Source: Nyssa sinensis
Lineage: Eukaryota > Streptophyta > Magnoliopsida > Cornales > Nyssaceae
Direction: 5' to 3'
DNA: 64,000 nucleotides
NCBI GenBank assembly: GCA_008638375.1
Contig: CM018037.1
Location: 36,351,576 to 36,415,575, forward strand
Part shown: positions 1 through 12,700 of the stretch, one piece after another
Layout of the letters: each line of letters begins with the position of its first letter
Position numbering within the stretch: position 1 is the first letter of the stretch
Program-made: the position numbers and the translations under genes
The notes under the pieces: generated by a model
Seen by the model: only the letters and a program-made list of their open reading frames with translations
Told to the model about the DNA's origin: nothing
The model's database searches: none

Positions 1-14
1 TAATTTTTATAATA

Positions 15-103
15 AGTCTCTTTTTTTTTTTTTTTGTACATTTGGGTTCACCTCCCTCGGGTGCCTTTTAATACATATACTTTTTACTGATAAAAAAAAA
101 AAT
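15..103 (+). repeat. LINE 3'-end remnant with A-tail
   Basis: A T-rich run, then TTGTACATTTGGGTTCACCT, then a CGGGTGCC block, an A/T stretch and a terminal A run near 93-103. The same order (TTGTACATG, GGGTGCC, CTTATAAAAA) recurs at 2150-2249. This layout is typical of the 3' ends of plant L1-type LINEs, so I read both as severely 5'-truncated copies. No coding sequence remains. Confidence 0.45.
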
Positions 104-362
104 TTGGGAACTGGGATTCAGCATATCTGTCGCTCATTATTGCCAGTAATGTCGGCTTTCTGCTTTGTATTTAAAGCAACAGTTGCTTCCCGGGCTTGTT
201 TTTATGAGTGCAATGTTGTTCCTGTATGAATGATCAATTGTTAGCTACATATCCATTACATTAAACCAAGTTACAGCAGTTGTTTTCCTTATTGTTTACT
301 CTTAGTCCTATAGAATTCATGTTTCATGCTGTGCAGTTAATTGATTTCGATTTTATTTCCAG

Positions 363-3300
363 GAAGGCTTTGGACGGTACCTGGACTTGCATGAATTGTA
401 CAATGAGTACATTAATTCTAAATTTGGAGAGCCCATTGAGTACTCTGCTTACCTTGATGTTTTTTCACAACCGCATAAGATTCCTCGCAAAATGAAGTTC
501 ACAAGGTCTCTCTCTCTCTCTCTTGTGTGTGATCCAGATGGCTTTTACTATTTTTAGTTTGCACTTCGGAGATTTGTTTGGCAGCAACTTCGGTTTACTA
601 CTGCATATTATTTACATGAGATTAGAAATCTTATTGCTTCTTGTTTTTGTTCAGGCAATACAGGGAGTATTTGGAGAAACTGCTGGAGTATCTAATATAT
701 TTTTTTCAGCGGATAGAGCCCTTACAAGATCTTGATAGAATCCTCACAAAGGTTCACTTTAAAAAGATTTTTTTTAAAAAGAAATTTTGTTGCTTTGTCC
801 TTTACTGAGTCCTTATTTCTATTCCTGTTTTTTTTTTTTTTAAACTGGTATTATTATTATTTTAATTTCCTGGAATTCTTCTTGATGCCGTGTGGCGGGC
901 ATCCTGTGTTCTGTGACTGTTATTTTGGATTTGTGTCATTTTTCAAACCAGATTTCTTATTTTAATTTCCTGGAATTCATCTTGATGCTGTATGGCGCAC
1001 AGCCTGTGTTCTGTGACTAGTAATTTGGATTTTTCTCATTTTTTTAAACCAAATTTCTGAAAAATGAAATATCAAAATTTTTACTTATCAGCCATGGCTA
1101 AGGTGATCATTTTTTATTCTGCTTTTGGGTTAGGAATTTAAAAAAGTACTACGTGCTCTTGGGCCAGTTTCTCCGGGGCATTATGTAGTTGTTACATTAT
1201 CTCTAGTTTGCATATAGAAATACTATGTAACTAATAATGTCTTTAACATTGGTTGATTGTAGAAGTTAGAACTAATTTACACACTCTCGTCTCACGCAGA
1301 AGCGAGCTTGATGTTAACTTGATTTCATGTTCAGTGTTGGCAATTGTTAATTTTCTGTAGAAGATGAACACAAATTTGTCTGATAGTTTTGGCTCATGCT
1401 CTTTTAGTTTCAGAAATTTGTTTATCTTTTCTTTTCTGAAAAGTTGACTGTTCTGTGGCAGGTAATAACTGAATTCGAAGAGCAATGGGCTAATCGCAAG
1501 GTAAAAGGATGGGAGAATGAGGGTCAAGAAAATGGCCATGTTCTGGCTCAGCTTACCGTAATTGATCTTGATTATTACAGTACAGTTGAAGAATTGGTGG
1601 AAGTGGGACCTGATAAGCTAAAGGAGGTAACGATGACCCTTGTAATTTGTGTCACAATATCTGTGAGACTTTTTAGTAGCTTGTATTGGATAATTCTCAC
1701 CTAAAAAATTATTGTTTTGAGGCCTTTTTCTTTCCCCATGTTTATGCATGTGTTCCACTGAAGTATTTGAAACTGAGGATAGATTAATTATATACCAGAG
1801 CGACACATGCTGTGTTCAACATTTTTTTGGGGGTGGGAGGGGGGACTGTTGTGAGTGCAAAAGTTTTTAGTAGTGGTAGTAATTTAGCCATGAGGAGATT
1901 GGAATGGGATAGAATGACCCCTCACTCGTATAACATTTGTTACATGTGATTCTATTGTAATGTGCTATGAATGATCACCCTCAATGTAAAATTTGCTTCA
2001 AGTTAAAAACCAAACGAAAATGATACCCCCAGGGAAAACATCCGATGTCCATGATTGTCAATGAAGCATTTATTATAAGATATAGATTGTTTTGTTGATT
2101 TTTTGGGTGATATATTGGGGTGGGGTAGGGGGGAGTTAAATTGTAAGTTCTTGTGTGTGCCTTGTGTACATGGATCCCATCCCCCCCCCCCCCCCCCCCC
2201 CGGGGGTGCCCGTGATGCCTTCTAATGAATTTTTGCTTATAAAAAAAAGTTAGTTATATGTTCACATCAGTCTTCTGGACCAACTTTACTCAATGTAGTT
2301 TTTGTTTCCAAAATGTCCATAACTAGTTTAGTGATTCCTAGATTCTTGTTTCGCTGTATTGTTAACGATAAGCATTTATTCACTCCCATAAAGGGTGCAT
2401 TCCTTGGGCAATTGTATTTTTGGTTTATCGGGATGTATGAAGATTTTGCCAAAATGCAGGCCTTGTTTTTAGAGTTTTGGCACACAAAATAAGTAATTAG
2501 AGCAATGATGGTGTAACAAGATTTTTACCAAAACGTTAGTGACACCACAATCAGTTAAGAGGACCTAAGAATTACAACTCAAAACATGCAGTATCAAGGT
2601 TTTAGCTGGTTCTGATTAATTAGGGTGTTAGTAAATTTTGGTAACAAGCTTGTTACTAATCATTTTCCAATTAATTATTAGGAAATGGCATTTGCTTATA
2701 CTTCTTCAATAATTTTTCTGCATTTTTAAGCCTTTAAAAACTGGATTACCAGAATTTTGAACTCCTTTCTGCTCTCAAAAATCCTATTTGACAATTCGTT
2801 ATCCTTCTCCCTTCTAACCATTCAACCTCAGAACCTTAAAACTACAAAACCAACTCCTAATTACTGTTCACAACACTAAAACAGTCCCAATATTTTGTCT
2901 TCCTTAACCTAATTAAACCCCAAACAATTACCCCATTCTGACATCTCTTACATACACTAAAACTTTGTAATTTTTTTTAACCCTTGTAGTCACATGAGTA
3001 TAATCAGCCATGATGGTCTCTTGAAAGCAGTCCTATATCAATTTTGCTTGCAAATATTGTAGGAGTGTTCCTCCACACTTGTCCTATATCATAAAGGAAA
3101 ATATTTGGGAGGTATCCAATGAAACTTCTAGTGAACTAGGTATGTCTTTTATTTTTTGTTTGACACTAGTGTTGAACTCTTGGTTAAGTGTCTGACAGTA
3201 GATGCAGATTCATCTCCCCTCATACAGTCTTGTCTTATTTGACATCGTTATTCCACCTATATTGGAGCGTCCATTTAAGATAGCTGAAAGCCTGAAACTG

Positions 3301-6300
3301 TATAGATTTAGTACTGGAGTAATTATCTGTAATGATAATGTGTTTTTTTTTTTTTTTTCATTTTATTTTAGCATATTGATTAAGGTTTTGAATTTTTGTT
3401 AGTCCCTCAGCTGTGGTCCTGGTTGGGACCAAATTGAATCAACATAATTTCAAGCAGTTTGATGAAATACAGGATTTGTATAGAATTTTTTAAAATAATT
3501 AACATTTTTTATTTACTTGATTTTCTAGATATCTTTAAATTGAATATGAATATCAAATTTTAGAATGAAATCTTGGTTTGGGAATTTACAAAAGTTTTGA
3601 TGCTTCTTCACCAGTCTTTCTATAGCCATTGTTGATTGTAACAATGAATTCTTGCTGAATTGAGATATTGTCGTCGTTTTCTTTATTCTTTATATGCATG
3701 TTTTGTAAAATCATAATTTATGATTTTTTTTGTCTTTCTATTTACCATTTATTGATTTTTACTGTATTATCGCCTGGCAGGCGTTGGCTGTTCTAGGACT
3801 GAAGACGGGTGGTACTGTTCAGCAGCGTGCAGAGAGGCTGTTCCTTACAAAGGTATTTACACCAGCTCGGGCTCCTTTACCTGATCAATGTTGAATCTTT
3901 ATAATGAATATCTTTTGTCTCTAATAATAATTCTTGGCTGGTTCTTTACATTGATGTAAACATATTCAACTTTTAACCCAGTTTTTTTTTTTTTTTGTGT
4001 TCAGTGGATAGATTGTTTGAGTTGTGCTTGTTATAGGGGTAGTGCTGCTATGAGTACAGTTTTGAAAATAAATTTAGTTTTAAACTAAAGTTTCTCAGGA
4101 AGTCCTGGTAGATGAATTGCTCTGCATACCTCAAATTTGGAAAATTTTATGGTTGATATGAACAAAATTGATAGTTTTAGGGTAATACGAATACATGATG
4201 AAATCCTTAGAAATCTGAAACAAGCAATCGTGCGTGCACATTACTTTGGATATTTATATTCACATCCGTGGAAATGATTAAAAGTGCACCTCAAAACTCT
4301 TTTTTTTTTTTTTGGGATTGGTAAATGTAATTTGTATTAACAAAAGGGGCCCGAGAAGGGCAAACCTGATATACAAAAGAAAGGGATCGACACAAAAATT
4401 AAAGCCGTGAGTCCTTAAAGATTTTGTAAACTTCTCTAGATACATCGGATATTCCTCATTAATCCAAAAGAAAGAAGGTCTTCAAAAACATATCCTTTAA
4501 CCCCCAAGGGGAGTTTCCACCCCTTCAAAAACCCTCTTGTTTCTCTCCTTCCAAAGGCACCAAACAAGACATACTAGAGCTATTCTTCAAGCAATCCTCA
4601 ACTTCTTCCTAATTCTTTTGCATTGCCAACTCAAAAAAAAGATGCCTCACTTTAGCTGGCATAACCCACGAACACCCGAAGATGGAGAAGAGAAGACTCC
4701 ATATATCCGTGGCAAACTTGCAATGAAGAAGAAGATGGTCTACCATCTCTTCCTTCTCTTTACACAAAGGGAAACGACTAGGAAGATGGTAGCCTCTCTT
4801 CTTAAGGTTGTCCACCGTTAAGATGGCACCCCATGCTGCTTCCCAAGCAAAAAAGGCTGCTTTCCGAGGCACTCGAGACTTCCACACCAATCTCCAAGTT
4901 AAGGAATTATCCTTCCCTCCCACCAAACTCCTATAGTAAGAGTAAAGTTGCCATCGCCGTTACCCTTCCATTTGAACCCCTCCCCTCGCCCATCTGCCGA
5001 GGTCACTTTACTCAAGAAAGCCACAAACTCATCAACCTCCCTTAGCTCCCAATCATAAAAATGTCTCCCCCCAGCCGACTCATCAATTCTAACAAATGGT
5101 CCCCCTTCATTTGACTTCTTCATTATCCTCAGGCTTCTGCCCCTTCCCTGCAACACTTGTTCAGAATGCCTACCATCTCTCCTTTTTCCAATCTCCTCAA
5201 GTTGTTCGCAGATCCATCGGAGACCTTCACCATCAACTCTTAACCGTGTGTTATCTAAAAGAGACTCCCATCTTGTTCTCCGATGTATGCTACCTCAAAA
5301 GTTTTTCCTCCCCATTGACGGTATCTCATTGACGCCTTGAGAGCCATCTCCTTAATTAAGTTTTCTTTAATAAGACTTTTAAGTTCAGTTTCCATCATTT
5401 GGCAACTCCTTGGTTTAAAACCCTCATAACTCTCTCAACTTGTGATACAGTCAAAACTGACCAATTGGATTAAGAAAGGTGTGATCAGGAAAAGGTGACT
5501 GATTAATTGAGACTGAGTACCATATAGAGCTTCTTTCACATGGAAACTTCAAGATGTTTGAGGTACTGATGTCAGGCTTCACAACAGGGAGTATGTGATA
5601 TTCGTCTACCATACCTCCTTTAGGACTTGTACGTCGCAACTGTCCAACAAAGGTAGATAGGTACGATTTCTAGTGCACTACGAAGTTTCTTTGGATACTT
5701 TGACGGGGATTAGCTTTGTAAAGTGGTATACTTGGAAAATGGCGAGAAGAGAAAAATCCATGTTGGCCCACAAGTGGACCAATGGCTCCTACTGTAGTTG
5801 TCACATGATCGGGACTATCTTTTGATGGGTTTGGCTGAACCTACATGATTATGATTCCTTGAATCGGGAAAATTAAATTCTTCATAGCTAAGGGTGTTTG
5901 GTAATTTAATGGATTAAGGTTAGCACTGTGATTTCACTCTTTGCTAGTTGTTTAAGTTAGTAGGCATTTGGTTATGAGTTTTTTTTTTTAATTCTTTTTT
6001 TTTTCCAAGTCATTTACTTGGTCTTAAGTAATTTAGGAATCTTCTGTTTCCTAAGAGTATCCAAATTAGAAATTTTCTATTTGGCTAGGAAGCTTAAATT
6101 GTTGAAAGAAGATTTAAAGAGATGGAATGAAGAGGCGTTTGGTGACAGGTGATTGTGGAAGGCATTATGGACACTATTCAGAAGATTGATCAACGGGTAC
6201 AGGAGAGCCAACTGACTGAGGCTGAGAGAATGAATAGAGATGGGCTTAAAGGGGAGCTGCTCTAATGGGAGGAAATTTCTTGGAGGCAAAAATCCCGTGT

Positions 6301-9300
6301 GCTGTGGCTGAAAGGAGGGGACAATACTCATTTCTTCCATCGGATAGCTATTGCTCAGAGGAGAAACAATAATATCAGTATGATGATGATTGGTGGCAGA
6401 AGGCTGAATACCTAAGAAGTACGGATAAAAACATGGATACAACATGTCACGGACACGCAAACACGTTATTTATCAAAAAAGTAGAACACGAACATGTTAG
6501 GGACACGTTGAATATATATAATTTTTTTATATTTTTATATGATTATATAATAAAAACCTAATGTTATTTTAATTAAAAATGACATAAAAATACACAAATT
6601 TTTAAAAATATTATTAAAATAATAAAGTCATTAAATAAAAAATAAAGAACTTCATTTAATCATCAACATTCGTGATTCAAATGTCTGGACACGTGTCCGG
6701 GAAGTGTCCGAGAGTGTCTGTTTCTAACACGGACACGTGAACCAAAATAGAGTGTCTGTGCTTCATAGCTGAATACAGTGGAAGAGATAAGGCAAGGCAT
6801 GGATTCAAGCTGTACACAGAGACGTGTGATTGGAGGCCTAGATTAGAAGATTTGGGTTTTAATGAGATTTTGTAGGAGGATAAATTGTTCTTGGAGAGAG
6901 TTTGAGGAGGAGGAGGTGCTAGAGGCTTTGGGTGCGTGTGAAGGGGATAAGGCCTCAGGACCCGATGGCTTCAACATGGCTTTTTTCAAATACTGCTGGA
7001 GGATTGTGGGGGTGGATGTGATGGTTGTGATTAGTTTTTTTTCATGGGCATGGAGTCTTTGAAAAAAGTTTGAATGCTTCATTCATAGCTTTGATTCCTA
7101 AAAAGGAGTGTGAGGAAAATGTGAGGGACTTTCGGCCAATAAGTTTAGTGGGGAGTGTGTACAAATTGTTGGCAAAGGTCTTATCTATTCGCTTGAGAAG
7201 GGTTATAGAGGGTATTATCTCGAAGAGCTAGAGTGCATTTGTGGAGGGAGACAAATTTTGGATGCATGTCTTTTGGCTAATGAGTGTGTGGATACTTGGA
7301 TGAAGAATGCTATACTGGGTTTAATTTGCAAGCTGGACATTGAAAAAACTTGTGATCATGCGAACTAGAATTTTCTTCTCTCGGTAATGCGGAAGATGGG
7401 CTTCGAGGGGAAATGGAGAAAGTGGATCCAAACGTGCATCTCGGTAGTGTCATTTTCAATCTTGGGGAATGGATATCTTGTTGGTTATTTTAGATCCTTG
7501 CGTGGCTTGAGGTAGGGGATCCTTCATCCCCACTCTCGATCGTGATTGTTATGGGGGCATTTAGCAAAATGATAGACAGGGCCGTTCATGATGGCTTGTG
7601 GGAGGGCTTTAGCAAAATGATAGAATGCTTAAATCTTACTATCATAAGCTGTGAGGTAAGAGGGAGGAGAGGTTCCCTTGGGAAGTGGTTTGGAAGTCCC
7701 GGATTCCAAAGAAAGTGGTTTTTTGGGGTTGGGTGGTGACTTGGAGGGCTATTCTCACCACAGAGAACTTGAAGAAAAGGGGCCTCCAACTCCCAAGTAG
7801 ATGCTACGTGTGTAAGGAGGAGGAGGAGATGGTGGACCATTTGCTAATTCACTGTGAAGTTGCCCGGGATTTATGGAATTTAGTGAATGCTTTTTGGCTT
7901 TCATTGGGTAATGTCAGCTAACCTAAAGAAAGTATACTTGAGTTGGAGAGCTACGTGTATGAAGAGAGAGCTTAGATGAATATGGAAAATGGCACCACTG
8001 TGCATTGCTTGGAGCATATGGAAAGAGAAATTATTGGGGTTTTGAGGGGAAAGAGAATCCTATTTGGGTTCTTAAAGATTCTTTTTTGAAGTTGTTGTTT
8101 TTTTTGTGTAAAGAGGAATACTCAATGTATTTAGATAATTTTTTGACTTTTTTGGGGGAGCTAAGGCCATAATTTTTGTGGCCTCTCCCTTTTTTTGTAC
8201 ATGGGTTGTTTTTTTTTAATTTTTATAACTCGGTATCTGATCCTTCGGGCCTACTAATCCGGAGGACCAATCCCACTATCCAATAGTGGGGTGCCTGATT
8301 AAAGCCGGGGCGGTGTGCTGTATGGATTGGCCCCAAGAAAAAGTAGCCTTGGGCACTTTTTTTTTTTTTTGATAACTCGGTATCCGACTCTTCGGACCAA
8401 CTAATCGGGACCAATCCCACCGTCTGCTAGCAGGGGAGGAGGGGAGATTAAAGCCGGGGCAGCGCTCCAAATGTGCTCACCTTGGGCACTTATTAATATA
8501 CTTTATTGTTACTAATTAAAAAGAAGAATTCTATGTCGATATTTGGGCAATCTGTTCTTCTATTTAAGCAGCTTCGCTTGATATCTTGGGCTATAGAAAA
8601 AATTGGTAAAGCTTGCCATGTATATTAGGTTGCCTTGTTTTTGAAAAAATTGTTCGAGAGCTTGATATATATTGTTGGCTCATTCTCTAATAGCTTAAGC
8701 TTTTAGAGCGATTGGTGGTTATGAGAGTTCTTGGGTTCAAGTTTCTTCATTTGCATTTATTCCTCGTTTAGTTTGTTGTGCAAAGTTGCATTATATTATT
8801 CTTTGTATTTGTGTGATTTGTTTCTCTCTCAATGTGAGAGTCCAGGGTCGCACGTGAGGGGGAGTGTTGAGAGCATGATATACATTGTTGGGCCACGCTC
8901 GGTTAAATATTTCTACATGAGATTGATTAGGAGAGAAGCTAGAGGTTTCCGTGGAAGCATTTGGTGCTCAAAGCCCTCACCAAGGTGGCTTTTTTAGCTT
9001 GGGTTGTGGCTTGGGGGGCTATATTGATTATGGACAATCTCTAGAGGGGCTTTCGATTTGGCAAACCGGTGTTACATGTGTAAAGAAATGGTAGAAAACG
9101 TTGATCACTTGCTTCTTCATTGTTTGGTTGCAAGGGAACTGTGGTGTGTTATGTTCTTTCTTTTTGATTGTGCTTGCACGATGCCTTCTATGGTGATGGA
9201 GTTCTTAAGAAGTTGGTGAGGAGCTTGTGTAAAAAGAGTAGAGTTAGGAAAGTTTGGAGCATCGTGCCTCTTAGTCATTTTTGGTACTTGTGGCACAAGG

Positions 9301-9728
9301 GAAATAGTATAGTTTTTGAAGGTGAAAATATGCCCCTTTCTAGGTTAAAGGATAGTCTTTTTTTGAGATTGTTACACTTTTGGATGTTGGATACTTTTCC
9401 TTCTTGTTCTGATTACTTTCTTGAGTTTTTTTGTGAGGATTGTAGGCTTTAAGTTGTAGCCATCATTTTCTTTTGTAAATGGGTTCAAATTATTAGGTGA
9501 TGGGGAAACAATTGTGTGATAAGTAAGATCGAAAACATTATCATAAAAAGGAAATGGTGCCAGTGTACACAAGTATAGACACAAGTTATCTTGAAAAGGG
9601 TTGTTTAGTCAGCTTTGCACAAGTATTTTTCCCGTATGAGTTGCAACACAGTACTTCCATCCATTATTTATGGACCATAAAGAATGGAGTTTTACCTTTT
9701 CTAATTTTTTTTGAACACATGGAAATGA

Positions 9729-9759
<31 letters not shown>

Positions 9760-12700
9760 GCCTTAGAAGTCTTAACCCACATTCATTCTCCAAAGTTCTG
9801 ACTTTTGGGGGGAGATGGGGACTCATAAGGCTCTCAAGCATGCAACGTACCAGCAATGTTGGACATTTTTATTTTATTTTATGAACACATGGAAATGATT
9901 ACACACACACCCAGTCACAGACGTCTAACTCATTATTAACTGCCTTATGATTTTTACGTGGAGATTCACATACAATTAGTTTTTGTTGCAGATGTAGAGG
10001 ATTCAACTCCTTAATAATTATTTTTTAAATGGAAATAAGAACTACTAAGTGTGTTGTGGTTAGAGATGTTAATCAAATTGAACATCTGGCAGATCTTACT
10101 AGTTAAATTGAGACTTAATAAGAGTTTGTGTGAACTAAGGGCCTGCTATTAATGTTGCAATTAGTGGAGGGCCTGCTACTATTTTAGGAATCCAATTTGA
10201 ACTGCATATTCATCTTAATATTTTCGTTTCTTTTGTGCAGCACACACCTCTTGAACAGTTGGACAGAAAACATTTTGCTAAAGGTTCGCGTGGGTCAGAA
10301 CAGAATGGTGTTGCTGCAGCTCCACAACAAGCTGATAATTCTAAAGAAATTGCCCTGATGGAAGCCAAGATGAAAAAACTATGCGACTTATTGGATGAGG
10401 TCAGGATATGCTGCATACTCTACTAATTCTCTTTTACAGGAAATTGAAAGCATAGCTAAGATACAGTATTTTTTCAATCCTTCTGTACTAGCCCAAAGAT
10501 TAAAAGAAAAGAGTAACTTTCAATTTCACTCACTTCTTTTGTTTGTGTAATTTGCATTCATTCATTCACATATCAGTGTGGATAGACAAACATCCTTTTA
10601 AATGTATTAAGGATATGATTTTTTTTTTTTTATCAGCAAGGATATGATATATTTGGTGACTACAATTTATGTGATTTTTTTTTTTGGGTGCCCTTTGACA
10701 GACAATTGTGCAGACAAAGGAAAATGTTGAGAAGAAACAGGCTTTGACATATGAGGAAATGGAAGCAGAACGTGAGGAGGTGAAATTATTCTTGTGTTTT
10801 TTATTTCTTAATTTTTCCCCCATCCTCCTTAGTGTCATATTCAAAGAGTTTTGTTGTTAATTTTTTCTTAGATCAAAATCTCCTATACTACTTTATTGTC
10901 TGGTGTGTGTCTGGATTTTGATGATAGTGCCATTTTCTTTGGGATTTGGAGCTAGGACATATGACATTGATTTTGACAAGCACCTAGTTTGGCCCGTAGA
11001 AACCATGGACTTGCCCTCAAAAAGAGCTGTGGTGATGTGTCAAACACAAACATGCATTGGGCACAGCCAGACACATCAAGAAATTTGAAATATTACTTTT
11101 AATCGGTTATGGCCCAGACATGATCAGGCACATTCAGATACAACACGATTCATTGCCATTGTAGGAGGAGAGTTAAAATGTTGAGGATGTTGTTATATTG
11201 TACCCTAGCACGAATAAACCAGATTGAGATAAAGCATTTCTCCTCAACAATTGATGAATTGATGTAGCACATGTTAACAAGAAAGGGCTAAATTCGAATT
11301 TTCATATGGGGCGTGCCTAAAAAAAAGTTTAAGTTGAGTCTTAATTCATGTTTATTTGAAATAAGTACGCAACTGCTAGAATTTTATTTTATTTTATTTG
11401 TTCTGAGTTTTTAGGAGTCAATGTTCTCTCTCTCTCTCTCTCTCTCTGATAATGATTTTAAGATTTGATGGAATGAACTTAATAGTGGTAATCGAAGTTT
11501 TTAAGTTTTCTATTTTATAATCTTTGTTCTTATAGAACTAGGAGTACTTTAGTGACCTATAAGTATCTATGTAATTTTTCTATGTAATGGAATTGAGTTT
11601 TGAGAATTTCATAGAATTTGTTAAAGCTTTCTGTGATGTACGATACAACCTTATCTTAGGAGCTGTTATTTAATGAATTCTTGGTGGGATACTTAGATTC
11701 TAGGTGTGATAGAGGTTTATGGATCTTATTTTGAGTCACATTATTGAGTAGTCTTTCGTAGTTCTAGAATAGTCTTTATTAGCCAGAAGGGAGGTTTAGG
11801 ATTTGAGTCCCAAGTGAGATGTGTGATGCAACCTTTCCTTAGGCTTAGTTTGGTTCGCGGTTAATTTTTCTTTTTTGAGAAGGAAATAATTGAATCACAG
11901 GTTTAGCGATGCAACCTTACTGCAGTCTCTCCACTAGTGGGGTTAAGGCCCTCTTGAGACGGATAGGGATGAGCCCCGAACCAACTCCATTGCCATCCCT
12001 AAGGGTGAAAACAATTAATTTAACTTGACATCAGTTGCATAGCCTGACTAGCATCAGTATTTGCCCAGCCCCTTCAAAATTCACTGTTTGATAAGCATTA
12101 TCATCAGATAAGTTATTTTAACTGTTAGACGACACCTTAATGTGTTATGTCTCATGCTGCCAATAATTATGCATATTGCATGATGCATAATTTTGATTAG
12201 AAAATGTCTACAAAAACTAATAACCACTCACGTTCATCACTTCCTCTCATCATGAACATTTTTTAAGTTGGTTTAAATATTTTACAAAAGAATTTGAAAA
12301 TGCCCCCCCCCCCCCCCCTTTTTTTTTTCTTTTTCCCAAGACTTTTTAGATAGCAATATAGCATAGGTTGTCTATTGCCAAAACTTATGCAATAATTTGA
12401 CAAATCCATTCACCAGCGGATGTAGGATATTTTTTGATTTTATGATATGCAATTAAATTGAACAATTTTTTTTTTTTTCATTTCAATGTTCCAACAATGT
12501 TCAAACTATTTTTGTTTTTGTTCAACATTCTTCTAATTTTTTTTTTCACGATTGTTTATGTTTAGTATATTATTGTAATACCTAGTCATACTGATTATCC
12601 AAAGTTGTATCCAGACTTACAGGTACTCTGACCAAATTTATAATATAAGATTACTTGTACTTGGATACATATCAATGGTTTTCTTTTTGGAATAAATTTT

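Noticed and set aside
2181..2201. Long C and G homopolymers (also 12303-12318 and 42343-42367) as possible quadruplex signals
   Set aside because: They sit in LINE tails or repeat debris and their lengths may be assembly-sensitive; no regulatory context is evident.
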